A DNA stretch of 64,000 nucleotides from Kineosporia babensis (GCF_021129305.1 NZ_JAJOMB010000001.1:558001-622000), one strand, 5' to 3'. Numbered from the stretch's first letter, positions 41,428-50,022 are shown. Numbers and translations: made by a program. The notes: generated by a model not told the origin, from the letters alone.

Positions 41428-43062
41428 GTGCCTATGGACCCTCGGCACTGGAGCGTGGCCCGGCAGGCCTTCGGGCTGGTCGCCGCCGCCGTCGTGCTGC
41501 TGGTCGGATCGACCGTGGTGGCCGCCTACCTGCAGACGCACGACCGGGCTCGGGACGCGACCGCGCACGAGGTGCTGGCGCTGGCCGAGACGATCGCGCT
41601 GGAGCCGACCGTGCTGCAGGCCCTGGACGAGGAGGACCCCTCGGTTCCGCTGCAGCCCTACGTGGAAGAGATCCGCAATGCCACCGAGGTCGACTTCATC
41701 ACGGTGATGAGCCCCGACGGCACCCGCTACACGCACACCAATCCGGCGCTGATCGGGAAGAAGTTCCTGGGACACACCGAGCCGGCGATCGCCGGCCAGG
41801 CGTTCAGCGAGACCTATACCGGCACCCTCGGCCCCTCGGTCAGGGCAGTGGCGCCAATTGAGGACGATCGCGGCCAGGTGGTTGCGCTGGTCTCGGTGGG
41901 CATCACGATCGACAACGTCGGAGAACTGGTCAAGGAGCAGCTGCCGCCCTTGTTCGGCGTGGGCGCCGGGGTCCTGGCCGCGGGTGGCGTGGTGGCCTAC
42001 GCCCTGGGCCGGCGCCTGAAACGGCAGACCCTGGGCATGGGCCAGGCCGAGCTGACCAGGATGTTCGAGTTCTACGAGGGCGTGCTGCACGCGGTGCGCG
42101 AGGGCCTGCTGATCGTCGACCGGCAGGGCCGGCTGCAGCTGATCAACGACGAGGCGATGCGCCTGCTGGAGCTGGACCACAGCGCGATCGGGCGACGCCT
42201 GGACGAGCTGCCGCTGCCCGACGGCCTGAGCGAGGCGATCGGCCGGGGTGACACGCAGGTCGACGAATTGCAGCTGACCCGCGAAGGTGTGCTGGTGGTC
42301 AGCCAGTCGCCCGCCCGGTGGAACGGCCGCACCCTGGGCAGCGTAGTCACGCTGCGCGACCACACAGATCTGGTTGCGTTGTCGGACGAGCTGAGCCAGA
42401 CCCGCAGCCTGACCGAGTCGCTGCGCTCGCAGGCCCACGAGTCCGCGAACCGGCTGCACTCGGTGATCACCATGATCGAGCTCGGCGAGACCGACCGGGC
42501 CCTGGAGTTCGCCACCGCCGAGCTGGCCGGCGTGCAGGAGCTCACCGACCTGGTGATCAGCCAGGCTCAGGAGCCGGTGGTGGCCGCGCTGCTGCTGGGC
42601 AAGGCCGCCGAGGCCGCGGAGCGGGGCATCCGGCTGGAGTTCCCCACCGATCTCGAGGTGCCCGACGGCGTCCTTCCTTCCCGGGACCTGCTCACCGTGC
42701 TGGGCAACCTGATCGACAATGCCTTCGAGGCAACGCTTTCGACGCCGGGCGAGCGGCGGGTCTCGGTCGGCGCCCGGGTCTGCGACGCGCCTTCCGAACT
42801 GCGGCTGCGCGTGAGCAATTCCGGCCCTCCGATCACCGACCCGGACCGGATCTTCGAGCGCGGCTGGAGCACGAAGTCGGCCGAGGGCTTCGGCCTGAAC
42901 GGGGTGGCGGAGAAGTCCGGCGCCGGAAGAGGACTGGGCCTGGCTCTGGTCCGGCAGGCCGTGGAACGCAACCGCGGCTCGATCTCCCTGTATCGCGACG
43001 AGGACTTGGACGAGACCGTTTTCGAAGTTTCCCTGCCCCTGCCCCCGGTGGCCCCGGCATGA
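41428..43062 (+). CDS. sensor histidine kinase, CitA/DcuS family
   Basis: The 544-residue protein has two membrane helices (about residues 13-35 and 175-195) bracketing an extracytoplasmic sCache/PAS sensor with YTHTNPALIGKKFLGHTEPAIAGQ. A cytoplasmic PAS domain (EFYEGVLHAVREGLLIVD) and a SPOB-type dimerisation helix with the phospho-accepting histidine in SQAHESANRLHSVI follow. The ATP-binding domain (LGNLIDNAFEA, GRGLGLALVRQAVE) is complete. It likely senses C4-dicarboxylates or citrate for the adjacent dctA. The start is GTG 41428, or ATG 41434. The stop overlaps the regulator gene by four bases. Confidence 0.93.
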   Translation: MPMDPRHWSVARQAFGLVAAAVVLLVGSTVVAAYLQTHDRARDATAHEVLALAETIALEPTVLQALDEEDPSVPLQPYVEEIRNATEVDFITVMSPDGTRYTHTNPALIGKKFLGHTEPAIAGQAFSETYTGTLGPSVRAVAPIEDDRGQVVALVSVGITIDNVGELVKEQLPPLFGVGAGVLAAGGVVAYALGRRLKRQTLGMGQAELTRMFEFYEGVLHAVREGLLIVDRQGRLQLINDEAMRLLELDHSAIGRRLDELPLPDGLSEAIGRGDTQVDELQLTREGVLVVSQSPARWNGRTLGSVVTLRDHTDLVALSDELSQTRSLTESLRSQAHESANRLHSVITMIELGETDRALEFATAELAGVQELTDLVISQAQEPVVAALLLGKAAEAAERGIRLEFPTDLEVPDGVLPSRDLLTVLGNLIDNAFEATLSTPGERRVSVGARVCDAPSELRLRVSNSGPPITDPDRIFERGWSTKSAEGFGLNGVAEKSGAGRGLGLALVRQAVERNRGSISLYRDEDLDETVFEVSLPLPPVAPA

Positions 43063-43751
43063 TCAGAACCCTCGTGGTCGAGGACGACGAGCTCGCCGCC
43101 CGCGCCCACGCCGAATACGTGCGCCGCCTGCCGCAGTTCACCGTGGTGGGCCTGGCCCGCTCCGGCGCCGCAGCCCTGCACGAGGTCACCCATCAACCGG
43201 TCGACCTGGTGCTGCTCGACATGAACCTGCCCGACCTGCACGGCCTCGAGGTGCACCGGATCATGCGGGCCCGCGGGGTGGAGGCCGACGTCATCGCCGT
43301 CACCTCGGCCCGCGACCTGGCCATCGTGCGCGGCGCGGTGGCCAACGGCGTGGCCCAGTACCTGCTCAAGCCCTTCACCTTCGCCACCCTCCGCGACCGC
43401 CTGACCAGCTACGCCGAGTTCCGCGCCCAGGTCAGCCGGGCCGGGGGCTCGGGCGAGGAGATCGATCAGCGTGAGGTGGACCGGATGCTCGGCGATCTGC
43501 GCGGTGGCGCTACCGAGCAGCAGTTGCCCAAGGGGATGAGCGCGGATTCGCTGGAGCGGGTGATCGGGGCGCTGCGGACGGCCGCGGCTGCGTTGACCGC
43601 TACTGGGGCGGCCGAGGCGATCGGGATGTCACGAGTCGGGGTTCGGCGATATCTCGAGTATCTGGTCGAAACCGGTCTGGCCACGCGAGGTTCGCGGTAC
43701 GGAGGTACGGGGCGGCCGGAGATCGAGTACCGCTGGCGGGGCGCTCCCTGA
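43059..43751 (+). CDS. response regulator, CitB/DcuR family
   Basis: The 230-residue protein has a receiver domain (LVVEDDELAARAHAEYV, phospho-aspartate in LVLLDMNLPDLHG near residue 54, conserved lysine in YLLKPFTF) and a CitB/DcuR-type helix-turn-helix near the C-terminus (GAAEAIGMSRVGVRRYLEYLVETGLATR). The four-base ATGA overlap with the kinase makes them a coupled pair. It probably activates dctA. Confidence 0.93.
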   Translation: MIRTLVVEDDELAARAHAEYVRRLPQFTVVGLARSGAAALHEVTHQPVDLVLLDMNLPDLHGLEVHRIMRARGVEADVIAVTSARDLAIVRGAVANGVAQYLLKPFTFATLRDRLTSYAEFRAQVSRAGGSGEEIDQREVDRMLGDLRGGATEQQLPKGMSADSLERVIGALRTAAAALTATGAAEAIGMSRVGVRRYLEYLVETGLATRGSRYGGTGRPEIEYRWRGAP

Positions 43752-43825
43752 GCCTCCGCGCTTCGAACGCCGTTCAGTTCGAGCGCGCATGCCCCCGGCG
43801 TCACCTTCCACCATTCTTCGAATAA

Positions 43826-43857
43826 AGTCCCCCTAGATTGATTGATCTAGGGGGACT
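43826..43857. promoter_or_regulatory. palindromic operator of hicAB
   Basis: AGTCCCCCTAGA and TCTAGGGGGACT are exact 12-bp complements with spacer TTGATTGA, ending five bases before the hicA ATG. The site is placed for repression by the HicB antitoxin, whose C-terminus is a helix-turn-helix. The hairpin could also limit hicA translation, since no separate Shine-Dalgarno is visible. Confidence 0.8.
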
Positions 43858-43862
43858 AGACT

Positions 43863-44075
43863 ATGACGGCGTCGATGAAGAGGCGGGCGGTCGAGCGAGC
43901 CTTACGCGCAATTGGCTGCGCGGTACTCCGCGAAGGGGGCAAACACACAGTCTGGGTGTGCAGCTGCGGCGGCAGTCATCAGACGGCGGTACCGCGGCAC
44001 CGGGAAATATCACCCGGCGTCGTGGACAACATCAGGGCCGACATCGCTTGTGGATCAAAGGGGTGGTTGCGATGA
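43863..44075 (+). CDS. hicA: HicA-type mRNA interferase toxin
   Basis: The 70-residue protein follows the HicA pattern: basic helix MKRRAVERALRAIGCAVLREGG, catalytic histidine in GGKHTVWV, then SHQTAVPRHREISPGVVDNI. HicA toxins are double-stranded-RNA-binding-fold enzymes that cleave mRNA. A CSC motif (VCSCGGSH) is an unusual insertion. The gene starts five bases after a long palindrome and overlaps the antitoxin gene by four bases. Confidence 0.9.
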   Translation: MTASMKRRAVERALRAIGCAVLREGGKHTVWVCSCGGSHQTAVPRHREISPGVVDNIRADIACGSKGWLR

Positions 44076-44461
44076 CCAGCGTGGACGTCACCGTTGAGGT
44101 GAGCGCTCAGCGCGAAGGCAAGTGGTGGGTACTGCGCATGGCCGATGGCGTAACCCAGGCGAAGTCGCTTGGCGATGTCGATGAGATGGTCAGGGACTAC
44201 GTGTCACTGATGCGAGATGTTCCCGCCGAGCGCGTCCGCGTAGACCTGGTCAGCATCGACCCCGGCTCAGGGATGGCCGTTCAGGTAGAAGGCGCCAAGC
44301 GAGCGCAGGAGGAAGCGGAACAGGCGCAGAAGGTCGCTGCCCGCGCCATCCGCGACACAGCGAAAGCCTTGAAGCAATCCGGCCTTGCGGGCCTCGAGGT
44401 TGCTCGCGTGCTCGGGGTATCCCCCCAGCGCGTTTCGCAACTGATCAAGAAAGACGCCTAG
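44072..44461 (+). CDS. hicB: HicB-type antitoxin with helix-turn-helix
   Basis: The 129-residue protein has a degenerate RNase-H-like HicB fold (VDVTVEVSAQREGKWWVLRMADGVTQAKSLGDVDEMVRDYV), a helical linker (AKRAQEEAEQAQKVAARAI) and a C-terminal helix-turn-helix (LAGLEVARVLGVSPQRVSQLIKKD). It should bind and silence HicA and repress the operon through the palindrome. The ATG overlaps the hicA stop (ATGA). The true start is 44072; longer frames overlap hicA. Confidence 0.88.
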   Translation: MTSVDVTVEVSAQREGKWWVLRMADGVTQAKSLGDVDEMVRDYVSLMRDVPAERVRVDLVSIDPGSGMAVQVEGAKRAQEEAEQAQKVAARAIRDTAKALKQSGLAGLEVARVLGVSPQRVSQLIKKDA

Positions 44462-44465
44462 GCTG

Positions 44466-44504
44466 CGAAAGGGTGGGAGACGCACAATGTCTCCCACCCT
44501 TTCG
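44466..44504. terminator. bidirectional terminator behind hicAB
   Basis: CGAAAGGGTGGGAGAC and GTCTCCCACCCTTTCG form a 16-bp perfect stem with loop GCACAAT, directly after the hicB stop and before the end of the convergent ABC permease gene. Confidence 0.92.
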
Positions 44505-44515
44505 TTGCTCGCCGG

Positions 44516-45370
44516 TCAGGCCACATCCCGGCGCCGGATCAGCAGCATCGTCCCGAGCGCGAGAACGACCAGGTAAATGCCCACCGAGACCGCAGCCGTA
44601 GGTCCGGAGAGCACATTGAGGACGCCCGGGGTGTCCATTGCGGACGGGTCGCCGCTGGCGATGGCGCCGACGAGAGAACCGGCTGCGGTGCCCGGGAGCA
44701 CCTGGGTGAAGGTTTCGACGGGGCCGAGCAGACCGCCCACGCCGCGCAGCAGCATCTCGAGCACCAAGGTCCACACCAGGCCCAGGCCGACGGACAAGGC
44801 CGGGCCTCGGGCGACGGTGCCGAGGAAGTAGCCGGCGAGCATCCACATCTCGAGAACGAGGAATCCGGCACCGAAGGACTTGGCCACCTCGGAGAAGGCT
44901 GGCCAGACAATGGTGTTGGCTTCGGTGGCGGCGATCAGTCCGGTGTAGGTGGCGAAGAGGGCGAGGGTGGCGAGCAGGACGCCGAGCACGAAGAGGGTCA
45001 GAGCGAGCAGTGAGCCGGCGGTGACCGCGGAGCGGGAAGGACCCTGGGTGTAGACGGTTTTCCAGCTGCCGTAGGCATAACCGTTGCCGGCGGCGATGGC
45101 GCCGAGCACCATCATCAGCGCTCCGCCGAACATCGGCATGCCCTGGACCAGCACAGCGGGAAGGTTCTCGGGCAGCAGCGCAGCGAATATCTGCGCGTTG
45201 CCGAGCTCTTCACTGGCGAAGTTACTGCCGCCCGTCTTGTAGGCGACGTAATTGAAAACGTAGCCGAACAAGGAGGCGAGGAGAAGCCAGGCGACCAGGG
45301 TCACCCACACCGCAGGCCACTTGCGCAGCCGCAGGAGTTCGGCCCGGGCGCTGTTCAGGATCGCGTTCAT
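44516..45370 (-). CDS. ABC-2 type transporter permease
   Basis: The 284-residue protein has six hydrophobic segments. It begins AELLRLRKWPAVWVTLVAWLLLASLFG and ends in a helix followed by IRRRDVA. It pairs with the ATPase gene 28 bases upstream. The pair resembles exporters for peptides or drugs that are often linked to NarL-type two-component systems, one of which lies divergently beyond the palindrome. Confidence 0.88.
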   Translation of the reverse strand: MNAILNSARAELLRLRKWPAVWVTLVAWLLLASLFGYVFNYVAYKTGGSNFASEELGNAQIFAALLPENLPAVLVQGMPMFGGALMMVLGAIAAGNGYAYGSWKTVYTQGPSRSAVTAGSLLALTLFVLGVLLATLALFATYTGLIAATEANTIVWPAFSEVAKSFGAGFLVLEMWMLAGYFLGTVARGPALSVGLGLVWTLVLEMLLRGVGGLLGPVETFTQVLPGTAAGSLVGAIASGDPSAMDTPGVLNVLSGPTAAVSVGIYLVVLALGTMLLIRRRDVA

Positions 45371-45398
45371 TGTTGTAATTCCTTATCCACAGGTTTAT

Positions 45399-46388
45399 TC
45401 ACAGATTGGGGACGCTTGCGGGCACCGTCGGCGTCGCGGCCACCGGGGTGGTCATCTCGAAGAACACTTCTTCGAGACTGCGCTCCAGAAGCGCGATCTC
45501 GTGAATGTCGGCGCCCTCGGCGATCAGGACACGCGCGACCTCGGGGGCCATGGCGGGCGGCAGGCTGAGGACCAGGGTTTCCACATCGTCCACCGGGCCG
45601 CGGCCGTTTTCCACAGGGCCGATGCGGCGTACGCCGTCATCGCCGGCGATCCGCATCGCCACGGCCAGTGCCTTGTCCGGCGGGGTGGCGCGGACTCGGA
45701 GAAGCGTTCCCCCGCGAAGTTCAGTGACAGTGGATTCGCGCAACAAACGTCCCCCATTGATCACCCCTACCCGGTCGCAGATCTCCTGGACCTCGGCGAG
45801 CAGGTGGCTGGAGAGGACGATCGTGGTGCCGCTCTCGGCCAGCGAGACGATGAGGCGGCGCATGTCCTGCATCCCGGCCGGGTCCAGGCCGTTCGTGGGC
45901 TCGTCCAGCACGATCAGCTCCGGGTCACCCATCAGGGCCGAGGCCACGCCCAGCCGTTGCTTCATGCCCAGGGAGTAGGACCTGAACTTGTCGTTGCCGC
46001 GTTTGGCCAGGTCAACACGTTCCAGCGCGATCTCGGCGGCGTCGCTGGACAGGCCTCGGTAGCGCGCCATCACCCGCAGGTTGTCGCGGCCGGACAGGTA
46101 GGGGTAGAAGCCCGGGCCTTCGATCAGGGCGCCCACCCGCTCGGTGACTTCAGGACCGCCGGCTGGACGTCCGAGCACGGTTGCGGTGCCGGATGTGGGC
46201 CTGATCAGGCCGAGCACCATGCGCAGCGTTGTCGTCTTGCCTGCGCCGTTGGGGCCGAGGAACCCGTACACCTCGCCGCGGCGCACCGTCAGGCTGACGG
46301 CGTCCACCGCGAGCCGGGTTCCCTCACCCTTGCCATAGCGTTTGGTCAGCCGGTCGGTGGCTACGACCACATCACCCGAATTCGTCAT
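45399..46388 (-). CDS. ABC transporter ATP-binding protein
   Basis: The 329-residue protein shows Walker A GPNGAGKTTTLRMVLGL, Q-loop region near ALIEGPGFYPYLSG, signature YSLGMKQRLGVASAL, Walker B LIVLDEPTNGLDPAGM and switch SSHLLAEVQEI. The drug/bacitracin-exporter type C-terminal extension (about 90 residues) follows. It energises the permease encoded downstream. It is divergent from a histidine kinase and response regulator pair, with a 40-bp palindrome between them. Confidence 0.93.
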   Translation of the reverse strand: MTNSGDVVVATDRLTKRYGKGEGTRLAVDAVSLTVRRGEVYGFLGPNGAGKTTTLRMVLGLIRPTSGTATVLGRPAGGPEVTERVGALIEGPGFYPYLSGRDNLRVMARYRGLSSDAAEIALERVDLAKRGNDKFRSYSLGMKQRLGVASALMGDPELIVLDEPTNGLDPAGMQDMRRLIVSLAESGTTIVLSSHLLAEVQEICDRVGVINGGRLLRESTVTELRGGTLLRVRATPPDKALAVAMRIAGDDGVRRIGPVENGRGPVDDVETLVLSLPPAMAPEVARVLIAEGADIHEIALLERSLEEVFFEMTTPVAATPTVPASVPNL

Positions 46389-46434
46389 GGCCCCAACGTT
46401 CTCGTTGCTGATCTCTCGCAGCGTCCGACCAGCA

Positions 46435-46474
46435 GCGGCCTCCGTGTACGCAGATCTGCGTACACGGAGGCCGC
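46435..46474. promoter_or_regulatory. 40-bp perfect palindrome between ABC exporter and two-component system
   Basis: The left arm GCGGCCTCCGTGTACGCAGA is followed with no spacer by its exact reverse complement. It lies between two divergent operons, 47 bases from one start codon and 46 from the other, so it is not a terminator. It is most simply a regulator site serving both promoters, possibly for the encoded NarL-type regulator. Confidence 0.8.
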
Positions 46475-46519
46475 GCTCGGGCGTACAAGTTTGTCGGTGG
46501 CCACACCTAGTCTCGCTTC

Positions 46520-47638
46520 ATGACCGAATCCGGCCCTGCACGCGGCTCCTGGTACACGCCATTGGTTGCCGCGCTGCTGTTCATCGGGTCCATCGGTTCC
46601 ACCCACGAAGAGGGCGACAAGGTCCTTCCGGTGCTGGTCCTGGCCGGCATCGCCACGGTGTGCCTGCCGGCGGCGTGGTGGCATCCCCGCCAGGCCATGC
46701 TCACGGCCGGGGTGGCGGTGGGTTCCTACTTCGCGCTGGGCCTGCCGAACGGGCCGCTCTTCGTGGTCATCCCGATGGCCGCGCTGATCGCCGCCCAACG
46801 GCTGCGCTGGCACACCCTCTGGCCCGCGGTCATCCCCGCGCTGATCATGACCATTGTCGGGCTGGCGCTGCGGGCGATCCTGCACGACGCGCCAGGCCAC
46901 ATAACGGCCTGGCAGGCGCTCGGTGTGACGGCACTGACGCTGGGGGCCAGTCTGGCCGGGCTGCGCCTGAGCGAACGGCAGGAACTGCGGGCTGAACAGG
47001 CCAAACGCTCGGCTACCGAAGAACAGCTGCGGATGGCCCAAGGGCTGCATGACGGGGTGGGGCACGGTCTGGCGGTGATCGCGATGCACGCTCAGGTCGC
47101 CATGCACGTGCTGGACAAGACCTCGCTGCCGGAGCAGGACGCGCAGCGGCTACGGCAGAGTCTGGACGCGATCCGTTCCTCCAGCCAGGACTCGCTGGAC
47201 GCGTTACGCCGCGAGTTGGCCCTGATGAGCTCGGGTGAGGCCGCGCGCACGCCTGGTCCGGGGCTGGCCGAGATCCGGGGCCTGCTTGATCGGGTGCGCT
47301 CGGGTGGGCTGGTGGTTGAGCTCCCTTCGGACATTCCGTCGGCCTCGGAGGTTCCTGACGATGTGGGGCAGGTGGTGTACGGCGTGATCCAGGAGTCGCT
47401 GACCAACGTGCTGCGGCATGCTTGCGCGCAGCGGGCGGTGGTCACCTTCCGGCTTTCGAGTGGGCGGCTTACGGTCACCATTGCCGACGATGGCGTGGGC
47501 CGTGCAGGCGCGCAACCTTTGGCGGGGATGGGGATTGCGGGGATGCGAAAACGGGTGGAGAACCTTGCCGGCCATCTCGAGACGCCCGAGGTGGCATCGG
47601 GTTTCGTGGTGAGTGCGACGATTCCGGTGCCAAGTTGA
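46520..47638 (+). CDS. sensor histidine kinase, NarL-partner (HisKA_3) type
   Basis: The 372-residue protein has four or five membrane helices in its first 150 residues and almost no extracytoplasmic domain. The dimerisation domain is LRMAQGLHDGVGHGLAVIAMHAQVA, with the phospho-accepting histidine near residue 178. The ATPase domain (VIQESLTNVLRHA, IADDGVGRAG, GMGIAGMRKRVENLAG) is compact. Such intramembrane-sensing kinases often respond to cell-envelope stress and sit by ABC exporters, as here. Confidence 0.93.
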   Translation: MTESGPARGSWYTPLVAALLFIGSIGSTHEEGDKVLPVLVLAGIATVCLPAAWWHPRQAMLTAGVAVGSYFALGLPNGPLFVVIPMAALIAAQRLRWHTLWPAVIPALIMTIVGLALRAILHDAPGHITAWQALGVTALTLGASLAGLRLSERQELRAEQAKRSATEEQLRMAQGLHDGVGHGLAVIAMHAQVAMHVLDKTSLPEQDAQRLRQSLDAIRSSSQDSLDALRRELALMSSGEAARTPGPGLAEIRGLLDRVRSGGLVVELPSDIPSASEVPDDVGQVVYGVIQESLTNVLRHACAQRAVVTFRLSSGRLTVTIADDGVGRAGAQPLAGMGIAGMRKRVENLAGHLETPEVASGFVVSATIPVPS

Positions 47639-47709
47639 TCGAGCACGGCGCTGCCCGAACCGAGTCGATCGAGCGGGATGATTGCGGTGCCGAGTTGATG
47701 GGGTGGCGT
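47620..47709 (+). repeat. three tandem 30-bp repeats at the kinase/regulator gene junction
   Basis: Three consecutive 30-base units start at 47620, 47650 and 47680 and share the core GGTGCC-AGTTGAT or close variants. Units 1 and 3 agree at about 21 of 30 positions, and units 1 and 2 at about 20. Unit 1 covers the last codons and stop of the kinase gene; unit 3 reaches the regulator's ribosome binding site. Confidence 0.6.
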
Positions 47710-47711
47710 TC

Positions 47712-48362
47712 TTGATCCGGGTGGCGCTGGTGGACGATCAGCCGCTGGTCAGGATGGGTTTGTCCACGCTGATCGCGACTGAGGACGATCTGGAGCTGGC
47801 CGGTGAGGCGGGTGACGGGCGCGAAGGCATGGCGCTGATTCGCCGGGTCAAGCCAGACGTGGTGCTGTGCGACATCCGGATGCCGGTGCTGGACGGGCTG
47901 GGGCTGCTGGCCGAGGTCACGGCGGATCCCTCGTTGTCCGGGGTGCGCGTGGTCATGCTGACCACCTTCGAGCTGGACGAGTACGTCTTCGAGGCCCTGC
48001 GACACGGGGCGAGTGGGTTCCTGCTGAAAGATGCTTCTCCGGCGCGGCTTCTCGAGGCCGTTCGGGTGGTGGCGGACGGCGGGTCGTTGCTGGCTCCTTC
48101 GGTGACCCGGCGGGTGATTGCGGAGTTCGGGGCCGGGTCAAGGCCGAAGCAGGTGCATCCGCGGCTGAAGGATCTCACAGAGCGCGAGCGGGAGATCGTG
48201 TCCTGGGTCGCCACCGGTCGTTCCAACGCCGAGATCGCCGAGGAGCTCTTCGTTTCGGCCGATACCGTGCGCACCCACGTGAGCCGGGCCATGGTCAAAC
48301 TGCAGGCGCGCGACCGGGCTCAGCTGGTGGTGTTCGCGATCCAGTCCGGGCTGGAACGGTGA
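47712..48362 (+). CDS. response regulator, NarL/LuxR family
   Basis: The 216-residue protein has a receiver domain (IRVALVDDQPLVRMGLSTLI, aspartate in VVLCDIRMPVLDG near residue 53, lysine in FLLKDASPARLLEAV) and a LuxR-type helix-turn-helix (LTEREREIVSWVATGRSNAEIAEELFVSADTVRTHVSRAMVKL). TTG 47712 is chosen because GGGGTGG lies six bases before and it gives the family N-terminus; GTG 47703 is possible. It should control the divergent ABC exporter genes. Confidence 0.92.
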   Translation: MIRVALVDDQPLVRMGLSTLIATEDDLELAGEAGDGREGMALIRRVKPDVVLCDIRMPVLDGLGLLAEVTADPSLSGVRVVMLTTFELDEYVFEALRHGASGFLLKDASPARLLEAVRVVADGGSLLAPSVTRRVIAEFGAGSRPKQVHPRLKDLTEREREIVSWVATGRSNAEIAEELFVSADTVRTHVSRAMVKLQARDRAQLVVFAIQSGLER

Positions 48363-48385
48363 GGACGGCAAGGCTGCTGACCCGC

Positions 48386-49558
48386 TCAGTTCATCTGGAT
48401 GACCGCGTAGTGTCCGCTGGTACGCCAATTCGCCTCACCAGCATCCAGTTCGGCGAGCCGGGCCTGGTCCACCCCGACCAGCACGTCAGACTTCAGCGTG
48501 CGCAGGGCGGCGACCCGGCCCGGCCAGTAACTGGTCACTTCCTCGAAGGCCGTCGTGGCCGGCCAGGCCACGTCACCGACCAGACGGCGGTAATTCAGAT
48601 CACCCTTGAGCACAGTGAGATCAGCCGCCGCATAGGCCTTCTGAAGGTCGGCCGGGGCTTGGTCGAACGTCAGCGGCGCTACGTAGAACGGGTGCGCGGT
48701 GAGGGTGAGCCGTCCGGCGGACAGGTACTCCCGCAACCGGGTTCCGATGGCTGCCGCCGCGGCCGGACCTTCGACCAAGCGCTGCACGGTCTTCAGCACA
48801 TCGATCGGGGTGGCGTCCGAGGTGAAGTACGGGCTGGGCTTGACGTGGAAATGCACCACCGCATCCGGCCGGAGGGTCAGGAGCTGGTCGGCCAGCACCA
48901 GGTCGGGCAGCAGTTCGCGGCCGATGTTGTCCGTGACCAGAATCAGGTGGTCCACGCCCGACAGCACCGGCAGGAGAGCTGGGCGGTGGTCGCAGATCAG
49001 ATTGGCGTCGGCGGGCCGTTCCTCGCCACCCGCAGGCCTCTGCAGCTGGAAGCCCAGGTCAGCCCGGTTGCCCCAGAGCGCGCCCAGGAGCAGCGAGTCC
49101 AGTAGCTCGGCCGGAGGCACAGAAGCGAGCCCGGCCAGAGCCTCCAGCTCGGCCTGCACCGCAGCACCCGCCAGCTCGGCATCCTTCTGCGGGCCGAAGG
49201 GATCGACGCCCTGCCACGGACCCGGGCCGAACCAGCCGGTGGCCGCCAGCAGCTTCCGGTAGAAGTAGTTCTCGGCCCAGAGGAACGGCACCTCGTACCA
49301 GGACTTGCCCAGGTACGGCTCCGCCCAGACCGCCCACTGCGCCGCATCGCCGTGGGTGTCGGACAGCGGCAGGATCGGGCCCTCGATCTCCTGGGCCAGG
49401 CCGTTCACGGCCAGCCGGATCTCGGGCGGATAGGGGACGCCGCCCAGCACCTTGGCCAGCAGTTCCGGGTGGCGTTCGCGCAGCACGCTGTGCGGGAAGC
49501 CGTCCTCACTGGTGATGACGGGTGCCTTTGCGATCGGGGCGCCGGGTTCCAGGTCCAT
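48386..49558 (-). CDS. ARMT1/DUF89-like damage-control phosphatase
   Basis: The 390-residue protein shows the DUF89/ARMT1 metal-binding motifs in order: WAENYFYRKLLAATGWFGPGPWQGVDPF, LILVTDNIGRELLPDLVLAD and VHFHVKPSPYFTSDAT, then VLKGDLNYRRLVGD. Family members hydrolyse phosphate from damaged or overflow sugar-phosphate metabolites such as fructose 1-phosphate. The substrate is unknown here. It converges on the response regulator gene with 23 bases between. Confidence 0.9.
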   Translation of the reverse strand: MDLEPGAPIAKAPVITSEDGFPHSVLRERHPELLAKVLGGVPYPPEIRLAVNGLAQEIEGPILPLSDTHGDAAQWAVWAEPYLGKSWYEVPFLWAENYFYRKLLAATGWFGPGPWQGVDPFGPQKDAELAGAAVQAELEALAGLASVPPAELLDSLLLGALWGNRADLGFQLQRPAGGEERPADANLICDHRPALLPVLSGVDHLILVTDNIGRELLPDLVLADQLLTLRPDAVVHFHVKPSPYFTSDATPIDVLKTVQRLVEGPAAAAAIGTRLREYLSAGRLTLTAHPFYVAPLTFDQAPADLQKAYAAADLTVLKGDLNYRRLVGDVAWPATTAFEEVTSYWPGRVAALRTLKSDVLVGVDQARLAELDAGEANWRTSGHYAVIQMN

Positions 49559-49736
49559 GCGCCCAGCCTGTCAGCTGTGAGTTTCCTCGGCTCTTCGGCC
49601 CTGGGGAACGAACCACGAAATTGCGACAATGGGGGCGGTGCCATCCGGGCGCACGGCTCGACAGCGCCGGTGCATCCCGGCCGGGCGGGCCGCGTGCGCA
49701 GAATGAGGATCTGGTGATCGACCGGAAGGAGCGGAC

Positions 49737-49967
49737 ATGATCGACGCGACGGGCAGGCTGGTCCGGGACACGTTCTTCGTCTTCGTCGACATGGTCAACT
49801 GGCTCTGGAACAAGCTCTGGCGGTTCAACCGGGCCGCGGCCAAGGCGATGCTGCCCGGTCAGTCGCGCGGCGTGCAGACCACGGTCGCCTTCGTGGCCGT
49901 GTGCGGCGAGATCATCGCGTTGTGGCTGGTGCTGGTGGACTTCGCCGACCAGCACCCACTGCTGTAG
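49737..49967 (+). CDS. small membrane protein, unknown function
   Basis: The 76-residue protein has an amphipathic N-terminal part (LVRDTFFVFVDMVNWLWNKLWRFNRAAAKAM) rich in tryptophan and one C-terminal helix (QTTVAFVAVCGEIIALWLVLVDF). CGGAAGGAGCGGAC precedes the ATG at good spacing, and a strong terminator follows, so a real gene is likely. I recognise no family. Confidence 0.75.
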   Translation: MIDATGRLVRDTFFVFVDMVNWLWNKLWRFNRAAAKAMLPGQSRGVQTTVAFVAVCGEIIALWLVLVDFADQHPLL

Positions 49968-49975
49968 AACGCGAA

Positions 49976-50007
49976 CAGGGCCGCAATCGTCACCGATTGC
50001 GGCCCTG
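49976..50007. terminator. bidirectional terminator
   Basis: CAGGGCCGCAATCG and CGATTGCGGCCCTG form a 14-bp perfect stem with loop TCAC, between the small membrane protein gene and the end of the leftward lipoprotein gene. Confidence 0.9.
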
Positions 50008-50022
50008 CAGCGAGAGATTCGA

